From a virus, in the IMG/VR virus record IMGVR_UViG_3300049197_000013, positions 1-32,527 of that record: 32,527 nucleotides of DNA. The stretch is one strand, 5' to 3'. This document shows, piece by piece, positions 15,748 through 24,044 of this stretch. Under the pieces are notes generated by a model. That model had not been told where the DNA came from. It was given only the letters and a program-made list of their open reading frames with translations, and searched no databases. Position numbers and translations under genes: made by a program. Within the stretch, counting starts at the first letter, position 1. Each line of letters starts with the position of its first letter.

Positions 15748-17627
15748 ATCCTTACTGCGTTCTGCTTAGTGGTGAGTAGTTTGCTGGCTCTATTGAATTG
15801 CTCTATCCCTATGGATGGGGTAGGCATCTGCTTGAACATGTTAGCCATCATTAACTGAGTGTTAACATCTGCCGTTAATGAGTTCGATATTAGCCCGCCT
15901 GGGTTTGTAGTGATGGACCCACCTCCGGCCATCGCCACAAGGTTAGGTCCGTAGACTTTTGTTTGTCCCTTTCCTGAAATGGGTTCCACTGTTACGCGCT
16001 CAACTCCACCTGGGTTATCCCCTACCATAAGAAGGGATGGACCACGAGTAATGAAGTCACCACCACCTGCGGCCTGTGAGAATATGTCCTTAGCATTGGC
16101 AATGTTTCCAAGTACCGTAGCTACTGAGGTTGCGATAGCCGCGATGTTACCAGGGAAAGGAACACCCGAAGCAGCGGCGGTAGCCTTTGCAATAGCGTCT
16201 GCGGTTGATACCAGAATAGAAGAAAAGGCAAAGAACTTTTGCGCGTCAGATCCTTCTTTAAATAGTCCGGCTAACGCATCGTTTATAAGCATGGAGCTTA
16301 CAACCGCAGACTCGTAAGTAGCTGCGTCCCATGCTTGTTGGTTTTCAAAACGTTCGGCTGCGGCCGCGTTAGCGTCTTCAGTGCGTTGCTGCTCAAGTGT
16401 TTTTAAGGCGTTGTTAAGGTATTGCTGATTTCCTACTTGAACGTTTGCCGCTTGTACATCTGAAGGAGTTGTAACGTTGGCAACCGATGATTTTACGGCC
16501 TTAGTGTTGTTATTTGTGGATGCCCCTCCCGCTGTTTTGGTGCTTTCTTTCAGATCGTTTGCAAGGGCTAAAATTTGCCTTCTGGCTGCGATGTTTTCTG
16601 TTAGCTTGCCGTTAACCGATTCTTCGATGTCGGCTATTTCCGCGGCGATCTTTGAAATCTCATCAAGCGTTTGGGTGTCATTGTAGAGGTACCCATACGT
16701 TTGAAATTCTACCGAGGCCTCACGAACCAAATCAATTTGCTTTCTTAATGCGGTTACCCTTACTTGTTCACTGGCTTTTAGATTGTCCTCAACGGCTTGA
16801 ACCGCTTTAACCCTTTGCTCAATGGAGGCTTGATCATCGTCCCTTACACGCCTGGCATCTTCGGATGCTTTTTCAAAAGCCTTTGATGCCCTCAGTGCAT
16901 CATTCATTTCTCTGTTGAATTTGCGAAGATCCTCAAGCGCCAGTTTTATTAAGGTGGATTTATTATAGACTTTGTCTCCAAATATTGTTCTGGTAAATCC
17001 TTCTGATAGCCTTTCGAAAATACCCTTTCCTCCCCGACCGCTTTCTCCTGTTACAAGCTCTTCAACGAAAGCGCCATAATTATCCCGTGCTAACGCAAAG
17101 GCAGCGCTGAGTTGATCTGTGGCAAGTTGTAAATCTTTTGATCCCGCTGTTGATGTGGCATAGGCTCCGACTAAGGCTGTTACGACCCCAACAGCCGCAG
17201 TGGCTGGATTAAGGAATGAGGCTATTTTGGTTGTTACATCACCAATACTTACACCAGCAACATTTACGCTTTTTGAGGCTGTTATAAAGTCTGTGCCAAA
17301 CTTCTGCATTGTCGCAGAGGTTTTCTTTAGGTCTTGTGCTATTTCTTTGTTTGAATCGATCAGCTTATCAAGCTGCGTTTTTACACCTGTGACTGACTTT
17401 TGAAGTGTGTTGTAGGAAGATTGTTGTTTTTTCAGGATGCCTTCAAGCCGTACCGAATCTTGCACGTATTCGTCAAGGGTTATATTGCCTTGCTTGTAGG
17501 CTTTGTTTAACTCCTGCTGTTCCTGTTTTATTCCGAGAATAGATTTTTTGGTGCGCTCTAATTCTGTCAGTGCGTCACCTTGTTCTACTTCGAATTTTAA
17601 AATTACATCTTCCTTCTGTGTTGCCAT
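15744..17627 (-). CDS. Tail tape measure protein
   Basis: A 627-residue protein with the architecture of a tape measure, which sets tail length and is ejected with DNA. Residues about 20-105 form a coiled coil (LTELERTKKSILGIKQEQQE). A hydrophobic Gly/Ala segment follows at about 138-160 (FLNPATAAVGVVTALVGAYA), then long helical stretches. A second hydrophobic region lies near 465-515 (FFAFSSILVSTADAIAKAT; GNIAAIATSVATVLGNIA). The C-terminus has a GPSLLMVGDNPGG block, common in tape measures. No lytic domain is seen. At roughly 0.15 nm per residue the tail would be near 90-95 nm long. Confidence 0.85.
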   Translation of the reverse strand: MATQKEDVILKFEVEQGDALTELERTKKSILGIKQEQQELNKAYKQGNITLDEYVQDSVRLEGILKKQQSSYNTLQKSVTGVKTQLDKLIDSNKEIAQDLKKTSATMQKFGTDFITASKSVNVAGVSIGDVTTKIASFLNPATAAVGVVTALVGAYATSTAGSKDLQLATDQLSAAFALARDNYGAFVEELVTGESGRGGKGIFERLSEGFTRTIFGDKVYNKSTLIKLALEDLRKFNREMNDALRASKAFEKASEDARRVRDDDQASIEQRVKAVQAVEDNLKASEQVRVTALRKQIDLVREASVEFQTYGYLYNDTQTLDEISKIAAEIADIEESVNGKLTENIAARRQILALANDLKESTKTAGGASTNNNTKAVKSSVANVTTPSDVQAANVQVGNQQYLNNALKTLEQQRTEDANAAAAERFENQQAWDAATYESAVVSSMLINDALAGLFKEGSDAQKFFAFSSILVSTADAIAKATAAASGVPFPGNIAAIATSVATVLGNIANAKDIFSQAAGGGDFITRGPSLLMVGDNPGGVERVTVEPISGKGQTKVYGPNLVAMAGGGSITTNPGGLISNSLTADVNTQLMMANMFKQMPTPSIGIEQFNRASKLLTTKQNAVRI

Positions 17628-17675
17628 TTCGTTTTATACTTTCTGACTTAGGCACGTCATCAGTATAGAACATAA

Positions 17676-17702
17676 GGGAGGTTTTTTTACCTCCCCTTTT
17701 TT
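17676..17702. terminator. Hairpin with T-run, terminator candidate on the plus strand
   Basis: GGGAGGT (17676-17682) and ACCTCCC (17689-17695) form a perfect 7-bp stem with a T6 loop, followed on the plus strand by C and T6. This is terminator-like in the plus direction, opposite to the surrounding genes. On the minus strand the hairpin follows the stop at 17704 but is not trailed by a T-run. It may block antisense transcription or stabilise an mRNA end. Confidence 0.45.
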
Positions 17703-17703
17703 A

Positions 17704-18021
17704 TTACGACTTGTGAAGAATTGGAGTTATGTCATCAACAAACTTTGTGCATTGATCCGCGATGTACTTTAGAGTTACCCCTAAACGAACGTCGTTCATT
17801 TGATACTCTCCTTTACTTACCTTGTGTTGATGTAACATCACGCCGTCACCTGCTTCTGGCTTACTCGCTGACTTCCACAATTCAATTGTAAAGCTGTCTT
17901 CGGTCGATCCGTAGGTGATGAACAATCCGCGTCCAGTTAATTCAGCAGACCGCAGACCTTCTACAACCGCTGCAAATAAATTGAACTGCAATTCATTGTG
18001 TGTTAAAATTACGTTACGCAT
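17704..18021 (-). CDS. Hypothetical protein between tail structural genes
   Basis: A 105-residue soluble protein, MRNVILTHNELQFNLFAAVV at the start. It mixes strands and helices (GRGLFITYGSTEDSFTIELW; VRLGVTLKYIADQCTKFVDD), and no family was recognised. It lies between the 708-residue structural protein and the tape measure, with gaps of 35 and 76 bases on its two sides, so it is less tightly packed than its neighbours. A virion or tail assembly role is likely from position only. Confidence 0.55.
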   Translation of the reverse strand: MRNVILTHNELQFNLFAAVVEGLRSAELTGRGLFITYGSTEDSFTIELWKSASKPEAGDGVMLHQHKVSKGEYQMNDVRLGVTLKYIADQCTKFVDDITPILHKS

Positions 18022-18056
18022 AAACTTCTTCGTTCAGTTATCCGCTGTCCACCGGG

Positions 18057-20183
18057 TTAAATTGTTTGACTTGGTATATCGTCAGTATAAGTTATGGTGA
18101 ACTCTATTGTGTAAGGGGTTGTTGTTTGCTGTCCTTCCGTGTAAACTTTAAAGCTGTTTTTATCTACTATCACTGTCCGACGATCATAGATTGAGTTTAC
18201 GATCTGGACTAAGATAGAAGATTTGATGTATTTTAATGCGTTCAATTGATCGAGTGTAAGCCCTTGACTACGGATGACTTTTTGAGTGCGTGATCTGCGA
18301 GATGTTTCGTAATTGATTGTGTCGGCAAACTCTCCCACTGAGTTAGGAAAATCCGGGAAAGTGTTTAGTTCTGCTTCTGTGCTTTCAACTATATCCACAA
18401 TGTCGTCGGCGTAGCCTTTAAAATACCATTGATCAAACCCTCCAAGGTTATTTTGCCATACAATATTAGTCCCTGAGGCGTTAGCCAGTAAACAAGTTGA
18501 ATCAACGTCAATGATCTTTGTTTCTGTTACTGGCATTGGTGTATCGGTGATAACAACCTGAACCACTGCCTGACCCACAAAAGCACCGCCTGTAGGAGGT
18601 ACGTCATTAACGCTAACTTGCAAGGTTACTGAAACAACATTTTTGGAAGGAGTAGGTAACACTGTCGACGCAACAGTTGTATTTCCGTCTGTGTTTCTGG
18701 ATGCTGAAACTACTATACCTGTAGTTCCGTCGTCGTAATTATATGTGATTACAGTTTGTACACTATCGCCCGCAGATGATCCCCCGAGAGTTAAAGAATA
18801 ATTATACGTAGCTGAAGGTGTTGCTCCTGCCGGAATAAATAAATCGTATGTGTTACTCTGGGCACCTGAGGTAACTCTTGTTTCCGACCTTGTTACCGCA
18901 GTGTTCCTGACTACAATCGAAGCATCAATTCTGTCCTCTGTTCCCTCTACTTCTATTTGTGTTCTGTATACACCATCGTTGAACATGGTTATATCATCGT
19001 AAGAAGTGCCTTGAAGTACACCTGATAGATACCGCTCTCTACGTAGTTTGTAGTCCATGAGCGTGTATCTGTCTGTGATAACATAGGAAAGATCAAAGTA
19101 CTGACCTGAGAATAGAGTAGGTCTTGAAAAATTGGTTAGAAACTTCTGGCTTGAATTGGCAGTGACATACTGACTCAATGCTCCTGAGTACACATTTTTA
19201 AAAGGTAATTTTGCATTGACTGCATACCCTTGAAAAGTAGAGTAGTCGCTTGTATAACTTACTGTTGATCGGCTTAACGTTGTTCCGTCGCTGTCGTCAT
19301 ATTCTTCGCCGTACTTGATAAAGAACTTTGTGAAGGCATCCAGGTTGTTTGGTAGTGTCCCGAGCAATAGATTGTTTTTAATCGCGATGTTCTTTTTCAG
19401 TATGTCGCTTATTGAAAACTTTACCTCGTTGTTTTCGTCAGGGATCAGGTCAAGCGTTCCTAAAAGTTCGTAAGGTTCGACACTGTAAAATTCATGCTCG
19501 ACGTTCAGCCCTCCCCAAACTTCAACCTTGGTGACGTAATTGTTATAATAGTACTGAATGTTGCCCGCTGTCAGTGCTGTATCGGCGTCACTGGAATAAA
19601 CAAGGTCAATCGTGAAAGTCGTGTCGTTGGTATAAGAAATGATCTGATAAACTCCGTTGTAATCCCCGGCATTGGTGACTTTAACGAACTCTAATTTGGC
19701 TGCCGAACCTGTAGTTTTTATATCGCCACTTGCTACAATAGCACAATATCCGTTTGAGTTTGTGACTGTCATTGTTCTGGTTGTATCGGCAGAGTTGGTA
19801 GGCCATAGCGTGTTTGAAAGTTTGTATATTATTGGCAGGTGGATACAATTCCACTTAGTTAAAGCACTTGCCGCTGTATAAGTTCCTTCGCCATCTTGAA
19901 TCCATTTAATGAATGCCGCTGTAGCATCTTCAGTTAAGTCCCGTGAAATATTGAAACCATTAGGACCGTTTTGCGTCACGTACCAAAAGCCATTGTATCT
20001 ATCAATATTGGTTTTCAAGTACACGTAATCGCCTGTTACTAAGCCATGCGACGCTCTGACAACAATAGCGTTAGTAACGTCAACCACTCCTGCAGCGGGC
20101 GTGGTTTCTGGTAATACTGTGCAGCTTACTGGTGCCCCGTTAGTAATGTTAGTTCTTGGTCTTTTTATTACACTTACTGCCAT
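18057..20183 (-). CDS. Large virion structural protein, tail-associated
   Basis: A 708-residue Thr/Ser/Asn-rich beta protein. The N-terminus has a small barrel-like module at about 43-80 (VRASHGLVTGDYVYL, then YNGFWYV and GFNISRD) of the FCCH-like type found in many phage tail proteins. A second divergent copy lies near 170-210 (VTNAGDYNGVYQIISYTND). The middle and C-terminal parts (DIPSQTI at the end) look like stacked beta-sandwiches. It begins right at the stop of the preceding gene. It could be a tail fibre, baseplate or tube-associated protein. No enzymatic motif was recognised. Confidence 0.55.
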   Translation of the reverse strand: MAVSVIKRPRTNITNGAPVSCTVLPETTPAAGVVDVTNAIVVRASHGLVTGDYVYLKTNIDRYNGFWYVTQNGPNGFNISRDLTEDATAAFIKWIQDGEGTYTAASALTKWNCIHLPIIYKLSNTLWPTNSADTTRTMTVTNSNGYCAIVASGDIKTTGSAAKLEFVKVTNAGDYNGVYQIISYTNDTTFTIDLVYSSDADTALTAGNIQYYYNNYVTKVEVWGGLNVEHEFYSVEPYELLGTLDLIPDENNEVKFSISDILKKNIAIKNNLLLGTLPNNLDAFTKFFIKYGEEYDDSDGTTLSRSTVSYTSDYSTFQGYAVNAKLPFKNVYSGALSQYVTANSSQKFLTNFSRPTLFSGQYFDLSYVITDRYTLMDYKLRRERYLSGVLQGTSYDDITMFNDGVYRTQIEVEGTEDRIDASIVVRNTAVTRSETRVTSGAQSNTYDLFIPAGATPSATYNYSLTLGGSSAGDSVQTVITYNYDDGTTGIVVSASRNTDGNTTVASTVLPTPSKNVVSVTLQVSVNDVPPTGGAFVGQAVVQVVITDTPMPVTETKIIDVDSTCLLANASGTNIVWQNNLGGFDQWYFKGYADDIVDIVESTEAELNTFPDFPNSVGEFADTINYETSRRSRTQKVIRSQGLTLDQLNALKYIKSSILVQIVNSIYDRRTVIVDKNSFKVYTEGQQTTTPYTIEFTITYTDDIPSQTI

Positions 20184-20660
20184 TTAGTTTTTCAGAATGT
20201 TTCGAAGGTTGAATTTTATGAAATCTGAAACAATGGCACGTTTTATTTCAGACACTAATTTCGTTAAAGTTGGGGTATAAACAACACGCCCGCCGGATTT
20301 AAAAACCTCGTCACCATCCCGGTTGATCCGGTAGGCTAAGAATTTGGCAAGCTGTTTACGCTTCTTTTCGGGTAAGTCTGCTCCTATCCCTTTGGCTTGC
20401 ATGTACTCCAAAAGGCTTAAATCGTATTCCTGGTAGGTGGAGTTCTTGCGGGGTCCGCGTCCTGTTTCAAGGGCTTTGAAGTATTGACGACCGTAAAAGG
20501 TAAGGGTAATATTCCCGCTTGAACTGATCTCTATTTCAAACCGGATCGAGTCGGCAGTTTTGCCAGTGGCGCTGACCCTTTCTACATCATGCCTTAAAGC
20601 GTGAACGCCTTGCATACCAAAGATCTTTAATGTGGCTGCAAGCTGTTCTAGTGAGGTCAT
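20184..20660 (-). CDS. HK97 gp10-like tail completion or head-tail joining protein
   Basis: A 158-residue protein. After an N-terminal helix (MTSLEQLAATLKIFGMQGVH) comes the pattern TGKTADSIRFEIEISSSGNI and YFKALETGRGPRK, which resembles gp10-type minor tail proteins, where 'TG-L--SI-' precedes a strand and an 'x-E-G-xPx' block. I chose ATG at 20660, which overlaps the upstream stop as TGATG; the longer frame from 20723 lies wholly inside the upstream gene. Its place among small connector genes supports the call. Confidence 0.55.
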   Translation of the reverse strand: MTSLEQLAATLKIFGMQGVHALRHDVERVSATGKTADSIRFEIEISSSGNITLTFYGRQYFKALETGRGPRKNSTYQEYDLSLLEYMQAKGIGADLPEKKRKQLAKFLAYRINRDGDEVFKSGGRVVYTPTLTKLVSEIKRAIVSDFIKFNLRNILKN

Positions 20661-21103
20661 CAGCAAAGATTCGTTTGATCTGGAACGTTGAGCGTAAAGG
20701 AAAGTATTACCCCGGTGATGCAATCGGCATGCTTCTTAACAAATGGCTGCCGTGTGTACCCCGATACTGTAACCTTTTCGGAGTCACTTAAAACAAGGTT
20801 ATACTGCCGTATAAGTTTTTGGGCTACTTCATCGCACTCATCAATCAAGAGTTCATACTGATTGGGTATTGAATCCATTGAGTCCTTCTTCCCGATATGC
20901 AGGATAACTGGCCATTGATCGAGGGGGAGTATCTCGTTGACAAGGTCGACCGGGACCTCCTGAACGGACTCGTAAAATACTTTGGGGTATTCGTTGTTAC
21001 GGTTGGAATTAAAGTCTGTCAGCTTACCAGAATCAAAGGCTAGCTGTGGGTTAATGGCTGAAACGCCGGACTGAACGAATGAACGAAGCTCACTTCTTTT
21101 CAT
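20660..21103 (-). CDS. Small virion protein, possible tail terminator or neck protein
   Basis: A 147-residue protein starting MKRSELRSFVQSGVSAINP. It has alternating strands including VFYESVQEVPVDLVNEIL, WPVILHIGKKDSMDS and GVILSFTLNVPDQ. The pattern of an N-terminal helix, a central alpha/beta region and a final strand pair resembles tail terminator or neck proteins, but there is no diagnostic motif. Its start overlaps the end of the coiled-coil gene by 14 bases. Position next to a gp10-like gene supports a connector role. Confidence 0.5.
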   Translation of the reverse strand: MKRSELRSFVQSGVSAINPQLAFDSGKLTDFNSNRNNEYPKVFYESVQEVPVDLVNEILPLDQWPVILHIGKKDSMDSIPNQYELLIDECDEVAQKLIRQYNLVLSDSEKVTVSGYTRQPFVKKHADCITGVILSFTLNVPDQTNLC

Positions 21104-21269
21104 CGAGAACCGGGGTTGAGTCTAACAGTTCGTCTACTTCAAGGGCTTTCTTTTGCAGCTTTTTGATAGTGTCCTTCAGCCTTTTAGAGGCTTCCGATTG
21201 CTCCAAAATCCTAGCGTCGATGGCTTCTTTTGCCTTTGTCAGCTCTGCTATTTTTACCTTGATGTCCAT
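21090..21269 (-). CDS. Small coiled-coil protein
   Basis: A 59-residue, highly charged protein starting MDIKVKIAELTKAKEAIDAR and ending LDSTPVLDEKK. Heptad-like spacing of Ile, Leu and Ala across residues 3-50 suggests a single coiled coil. ATG at 21269 follows directly after the stop of the frameshifted tail-chaperone frame at 21270, and the stop overlaps the next gene. No family was recognised. It may be an assembly factor associated with the chaperone pair. Confidence 0.6.
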   Translation of the reverse strand: MDIKVKIAELTKAKEAIDARILEQSEASKRLKDTIKKLQKKALEVDELLDSTPVLDEKK

Positions 21270-22051
21270 TTACTTTTTCTTTCCAGGTTTAGGTCTGTTC
21301 ATTATTTCCTGATACTTCTTTTGCGTGTGTGCTTGCCATGCGTATAGTCTAACCCTGTAGTGAAACTTTGATAGGGTCCAATTTAGTATTTCTTCTTCAC
21401 TTAAACCAGTTTCTTTTTCCAGATGGACCACGGAGAGGCCAACGCTAAACGAATCCGCCAGAGCTTTAAAACCAGCTTGAATCTCTGCGTTAGAGTAGGA
21501 CGATGGAGGGAGGTTTTTTCTGTGGTGTTCTTCGATGCGATCAACCTCAGTAAAGTAAAATTTCCTATACCCATGACCTCCGTACATGGTGCGTTAAAGA
21601 ATTCCGGAGCCAGGTTTTCTGCCCATTCCCATTTATAATCACCGTAAGCTGAAACACAGGCATAGACCGCGCAATACAAAGTGTACCGTTTAAGCTGCTC
21701 TTTTGGGGATAGATCACGGCTTTCCTTGATGTAGTTCTGCAGGTCGATGTACTGCTTTGTCTTTTGGAACTCCAATCTTTTAGGGAGGTCGTAACCTAGT
21801 ATTTTATCGGGGATGGTGTTTTGTGGTTTCTCCGAAAGGAATGACAACCTATTTACGATGATATCGTCAAAGGCTTCAATCTTAGCGTCCAGTAGGGTTT
21901 GATAGTCGATTCCGGTGAATAGGGAAAGGATCTTTACCTTGTCGTTTCCGCAGTCGTCAAGGTCGCAGAACTTACCGAAAGATACCTGTTCCCATGATGT
22001 AGGGAGTTCCGCTATTTCCTTCTTGCCGTTTATGTGAATGGTTATTTTCAT
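21270..22051 (-). CDS. Tail assembly chaperone, frameshifted long form (gpGT-like)
   Basis: This is the predicted -1 frameshift product joining 22051-21557 (165 residues) to 21557-21270 (95 residues), 260 in total. After the slip at AAT TTT the frame continues YFTEVDRIEEHHRKNLPPSS and runs to LSKFHYRVRLYAWQAHTQKK before a Lys-rich end. The second frame has clearly protein-like composition, while the unshifted tail of the short form does not. An ATG at 21587 exists in the second frame, but a separate gene starting there would overlap the first by 187 bases. In lambda-like phages the long form recruits tube subunits onto the tape measure. Neither form is confirmed by homology. Confidence 0.65.
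21401..22051 (-). CDS. Tail assembly chaperone, short form (gpG-like)
   Basis: A 216-residue protein starting MKITIHINGKKEIAELPTSW (ATG at 22051, ATGA overlap with the terminase stop; another ATG lies at 22063). The N-terminal part with AELPTSWEQVSFGKF and ILSLFTGIDYQTL is typical of Bacteroidota tail chaperones. The body is helical (KYDLQN-like helices; YTLYCAVYACVSAYG). The last 45 or so residues after the frameshift site are basic and irregular, consistent with out-of-frame sequence. Its place right after the terminase is unusual, since chaperones normally precede the tape measure directly. Confidence 0.6.
   Translation of the reverse strand: MKITIHINGKKEIAELPTSWEQVSFGKFCDLDDCGNDKVKILSLFTGIDYQTLLDAKIEAFDDIIVNRLSFLSEKPQNTIPDKILGYDLPKRLEFQKTKQYIDLQNYIKESRDLSPKEQLKRYTLYCAVYACVSAYGDYKWEWAENLAPEFFNAPCTEVMGIGNFTLLRLIASKNTTEKTSLHRPTLTQRFKLVLKLWRIRLALASPWSIWKKKLV
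21510..21563 (-). promoter_or_regulatory. Programmed -1 ribosomal frameshift signal
   Basis: On the minus strand the heptamer A AAT TTT (21563-21557) is in the correct zero-frame phase for X XXY YYZ slippage. Eight bases later GAGGTT (21548-21543) can pair with AACCTC (21515-21510), a perfect 6-bp stem with a 27-base loop. Frame arithmetic shows that -1 slippage joins the two overlapping chaperone frames. Confidence 0.7.
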
Positions 22052-23256
22052 ACTGCTCCCCATGATGTTGATACTACCGGACGATCTTTATAGGCTGAAA
22101 CTGCCAGAGCCAAAGCACAAACACAGTCATCGTGTAAGCCTTCCGGCGCTGAATATTTAACGTGGCCCGACCTTGAATAAAAGAACTCAAACGACTCTAA
22201 CTCATCCAGCATGTGACCATCGATGACGCTAATTTCACCATTTTGAATTGAAGATGCCAATCCCTCCATTAACTTTTGCTTGGATGCCGGGTTGAAATGA
22301 TAGCCAGTTACCTGGTAACATTCGCGCTGTATGTCCTCAACTATCGGATCACCTACCCCTGTGGAGTCAATGAAGGCCGGGGTGTGCTTTAAAATCTCGA
22401 TCAGTCGTCGCCGCGTCTGACCCCAGTCGGACTGCCAACGTTCAAAGTAGCATACCTGACCGTCTCTATCGAGTCCAACAATCACAGTCCAGTCATTTGA
22501 TTTGGCTAAGTCAACGCCATAAGCTACCGGAGTTTCTGTGGATAAAGGACGTAAGCATTTTTTAATGTGCTGCATCCCGAACGGGTTAGCCTGATCCTCG
22601 TTTTCCTCTGCTAGGTAAAGTTCTTTGAACGCCAGTTCCGGCAGATCTCGTTTAGCTTGTTCTATTTCTTCCTTATCCAGGATTCCAGCCTCTACAGCAT
22701 CGTAAGCCGTGATTTTAAAGAATTGATAGTTGGGTTCCCCTGAACGGGCTTTGGCTGCCAGTTTCGCGCCCCAGTTCTTTTTACCTTTCGGGTTTCCGAT
22801 GAACTTACACTTCCCTTTTGTAGCTGTCAGGGTTGAACGTAACGCCACCCATGCAGCTTCTTTTGCCCGGGTGAACTCATCAAATACCACAGCATGGACA
22901 TCTTCACCGTACAGTGTGTCTGGATCTTGTGCTGATTTAAAGTGGATTACTGCCAGGTTCGGCAGTTCTATTGTCAGCTTTGTTTGGTTGATCTTGAAGT
23001 CTGAATGTCCGGCTATAACCCTTTTTAACCGATTGAATGCTATTTCAGCCTGACTAAATACCGGGGCCACCCACCAAAAGTTAGCGCCGGGCTTTGTTGA
23101 ATTACCAGCCTCCTCAAATAACCACCATAGATGCGAGAATGTTTTGCCGGTCTTAGTTGCTGCAGTTGTTACCGTGAACCGGACAACGGCGTAGATAATA
23201 GCCTTTTGGTAGGCTGTGAGCTTCGGGCGGGTTATGTCAATTACTGATTCTTCCAA
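22048..23256 (-). CDS. terL: Terminase large subunit (TerL)
   Basis: A 402-residue DNA-packaging motor. The ATPase has Walker A-like AATKTGKTFSHL (about 32-43) and Walker B AVVFDEFTRA (about 122-131). A coupling-type motif lies in KFIGNPKG. The RNase H-like nuclease shows its acidic residues in YGVDLAKSNDWTV (about 247-259), FIDSTGVGD and LHDDCVCALALA near the end. It is at the short end for the family but has all domains. The probable start is TTG at 23256; an AGGAG sequence 19 bases upstream is too far, so the start is uncertain. The gene overlaps the tail chaperone gene as ATGA. Confidence 0.92.
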   Translation of the reverse strand: MEESVIDITRPKLTAYQKAIIYAVVRFTVTTAATKTGKTFSHLWWLFEEAGNSTKPGANFWWVAPVFSQAEIAFNRLKRVIAGHSDFKINQTKLTIELPNLAVIHFKSAQDPDTLYGEDVHAVVFDEFTRAKEAAWVALRSTLTATKGKCKFIGNPKGKKNWGAKLAAKARSGEPNYQFFKITAYDAVEAGILDKEEIEQAKRDLPELAFKELYLAEENEDQANPFGMQHIKKCLRPLSTETPVAYGVDLAKSNDWTVIVGLDRDGQVCYFERWQSDWGQTRRRLIEILKHTPAFIDSTGVGDPIVEDIQRECYQVTGYHFNPASKQKLMEGLASSIQNGEISVIDGHMLDELESFEFFYSRSGHVKYSAPEGLHDDCVCALALAVSAYKDRPVVSTSWGAV

Positions 23257-23313
23257 AGAATATTCTGCAAATATGCTCCTACGTACCCGCTACAGACAGA
23301 CAAATGCCAAATA

Positions 23314-23796
23314 TTATTCTGCATCCTTAAAGTTCAGTTTAGTCACCTTCTTATCGACTTCTTTCTTGTCTGCTAGGCCCAAGTCTCGACTGATAATGTT
23401 CGCATTAAAGAACCCAGAAGCAGCTCCAGAGAACTTTTGATTGTAGATAACTTCCCGTATACGCGTGATGACTCTACGAAAATCTTCGTACTCCGCGCCC
23501 TCTTTACCCTTTAAATCTGTCTCAAAATGGCTGAAATAGTCTGTATTGCAATCTAGGTAGGAACATAGACCGTGTAAGGTGTACGGCCTCATTACTGGTA
23601 ATTGGGCTATTTCTATTTGGGATTGATAGTCACCTATGTTTACTGTTTTGGCTTCTGATTTATGGAAAGGGTTGTTGTCGCACCAGTCAAAGTATTCACA
23701 TGCGGCTTCCCATAGATCTTTGGCGTTGGCGAAAAGCCTATCCCTGCCGTGTTTTGATCTTAGTTTCCAGAATTGGTTTCCTACTGGTGCTGACAT
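23314..23796 (-). CDS. terS: Terminase small subunit, gp3-like
   Basis: A 160-residue protein like the DNA-packaging gp3 family. The N-terminal region has WKLRSKHGRDRLFANAKDLW and helix WEAACEYFDWCDNNPF. The mid part YTLHGLCSYLDCNTDYF resembles the HTH segment that selects pac/cos DNA. The C-terminal oligomerisation stretch VITRIREVIYNQKFSGAASG, then FFNANIISRDLGLADKKE, matches the family's well-conserved 'IYTQKFEGAAxGFFNxNIIARxLGL' pattern. It is separated from terL by 57 bases and overlaps the upstream HTH gene by 16. Confidence 0.88.
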   Translation of the reverse strand: MSAPVGNQFWKLRSKHGRDRLFANAKDLWEAACEYFDWCDNNPFHKSEAKTVNIGDYQSQIEIAQLPVMRPYTLHGLCSYLDCNTDYFSHFETDLKGKEGAEYEDFRRVITRIREVIYNQKFSGAASGFFNANIISRDLGLADKKEVDKKVTKLNFKDAE

Positions 23797-23963
23797 TCTT
23801 TTGTTGTTGGCTCTATTTCTTCGATTGCAAATCCCTTTTCCTGCATTCTGATCAGCTTTGCGCCCACTTCAGCAAGTTTATCGTGCCTGTTGCGGTATAT
23901 CCATGAATACACCGTATCCCTTGGAATCCCCTTTTTTTGTGCAAATTTCCCTACTGTTATCAT
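23781..23963 (-). CDS. Small HTH protein, MerR/excisionase-like
   Basis: A 60-residue protein starting MITVGKFAQKKGIPRDTVYS. The pattern 'V-x-x-FA-x-x-x-GI-x-R-x-TVYxWI' is a MerR/excisionase-type winged helix-turn-helix. The C-terminal half is helical and ends in a Thr/Glu-rich tail. It is the first gene of the left operon, beside the divergent promoter region. It could regulate that region or aid packaging initiation as a terminase partner; the sequence does not decide. Confidence 0.65.
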   Translation of the reverse strand: MITVGKFAQKKGIPRDTVYSWIYRNRHDKLAEVGAKLIRMQEKGFAIEEIEPTTKECQHQ

Positions 23964-24012
23964 GATGACGCAATTTTACATATTATTAACGACAATATGG
24001 ATACAATCGTTG

Positions 24013-24043
24013 CAAAAAATAATTTGTAGATTTCTAAACAAAA
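24013..24043 (-). promoter_or_regulatory. Weak candidate promoter for the left (late) operon
   Basis: On the minus strand TTTTG (24043-24039) and TATTTTTTG (24021-24013) lie upstream of the ATG at 23963. The second element is one base longer than the consensus TAnnTTTG and the spacing of 17 is short, so this is a weak match. Confidence 0.3.
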
Positions 24044-24044
24044 G

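Noticed and set aside
21270-21587. Independent gene starting at ATG 21587
   Set aside because: It would overlap the preceding frame by 187 bases; the in-phase slippery heptamer and downstream stem explain the second frame as a -1 frameshift extension.
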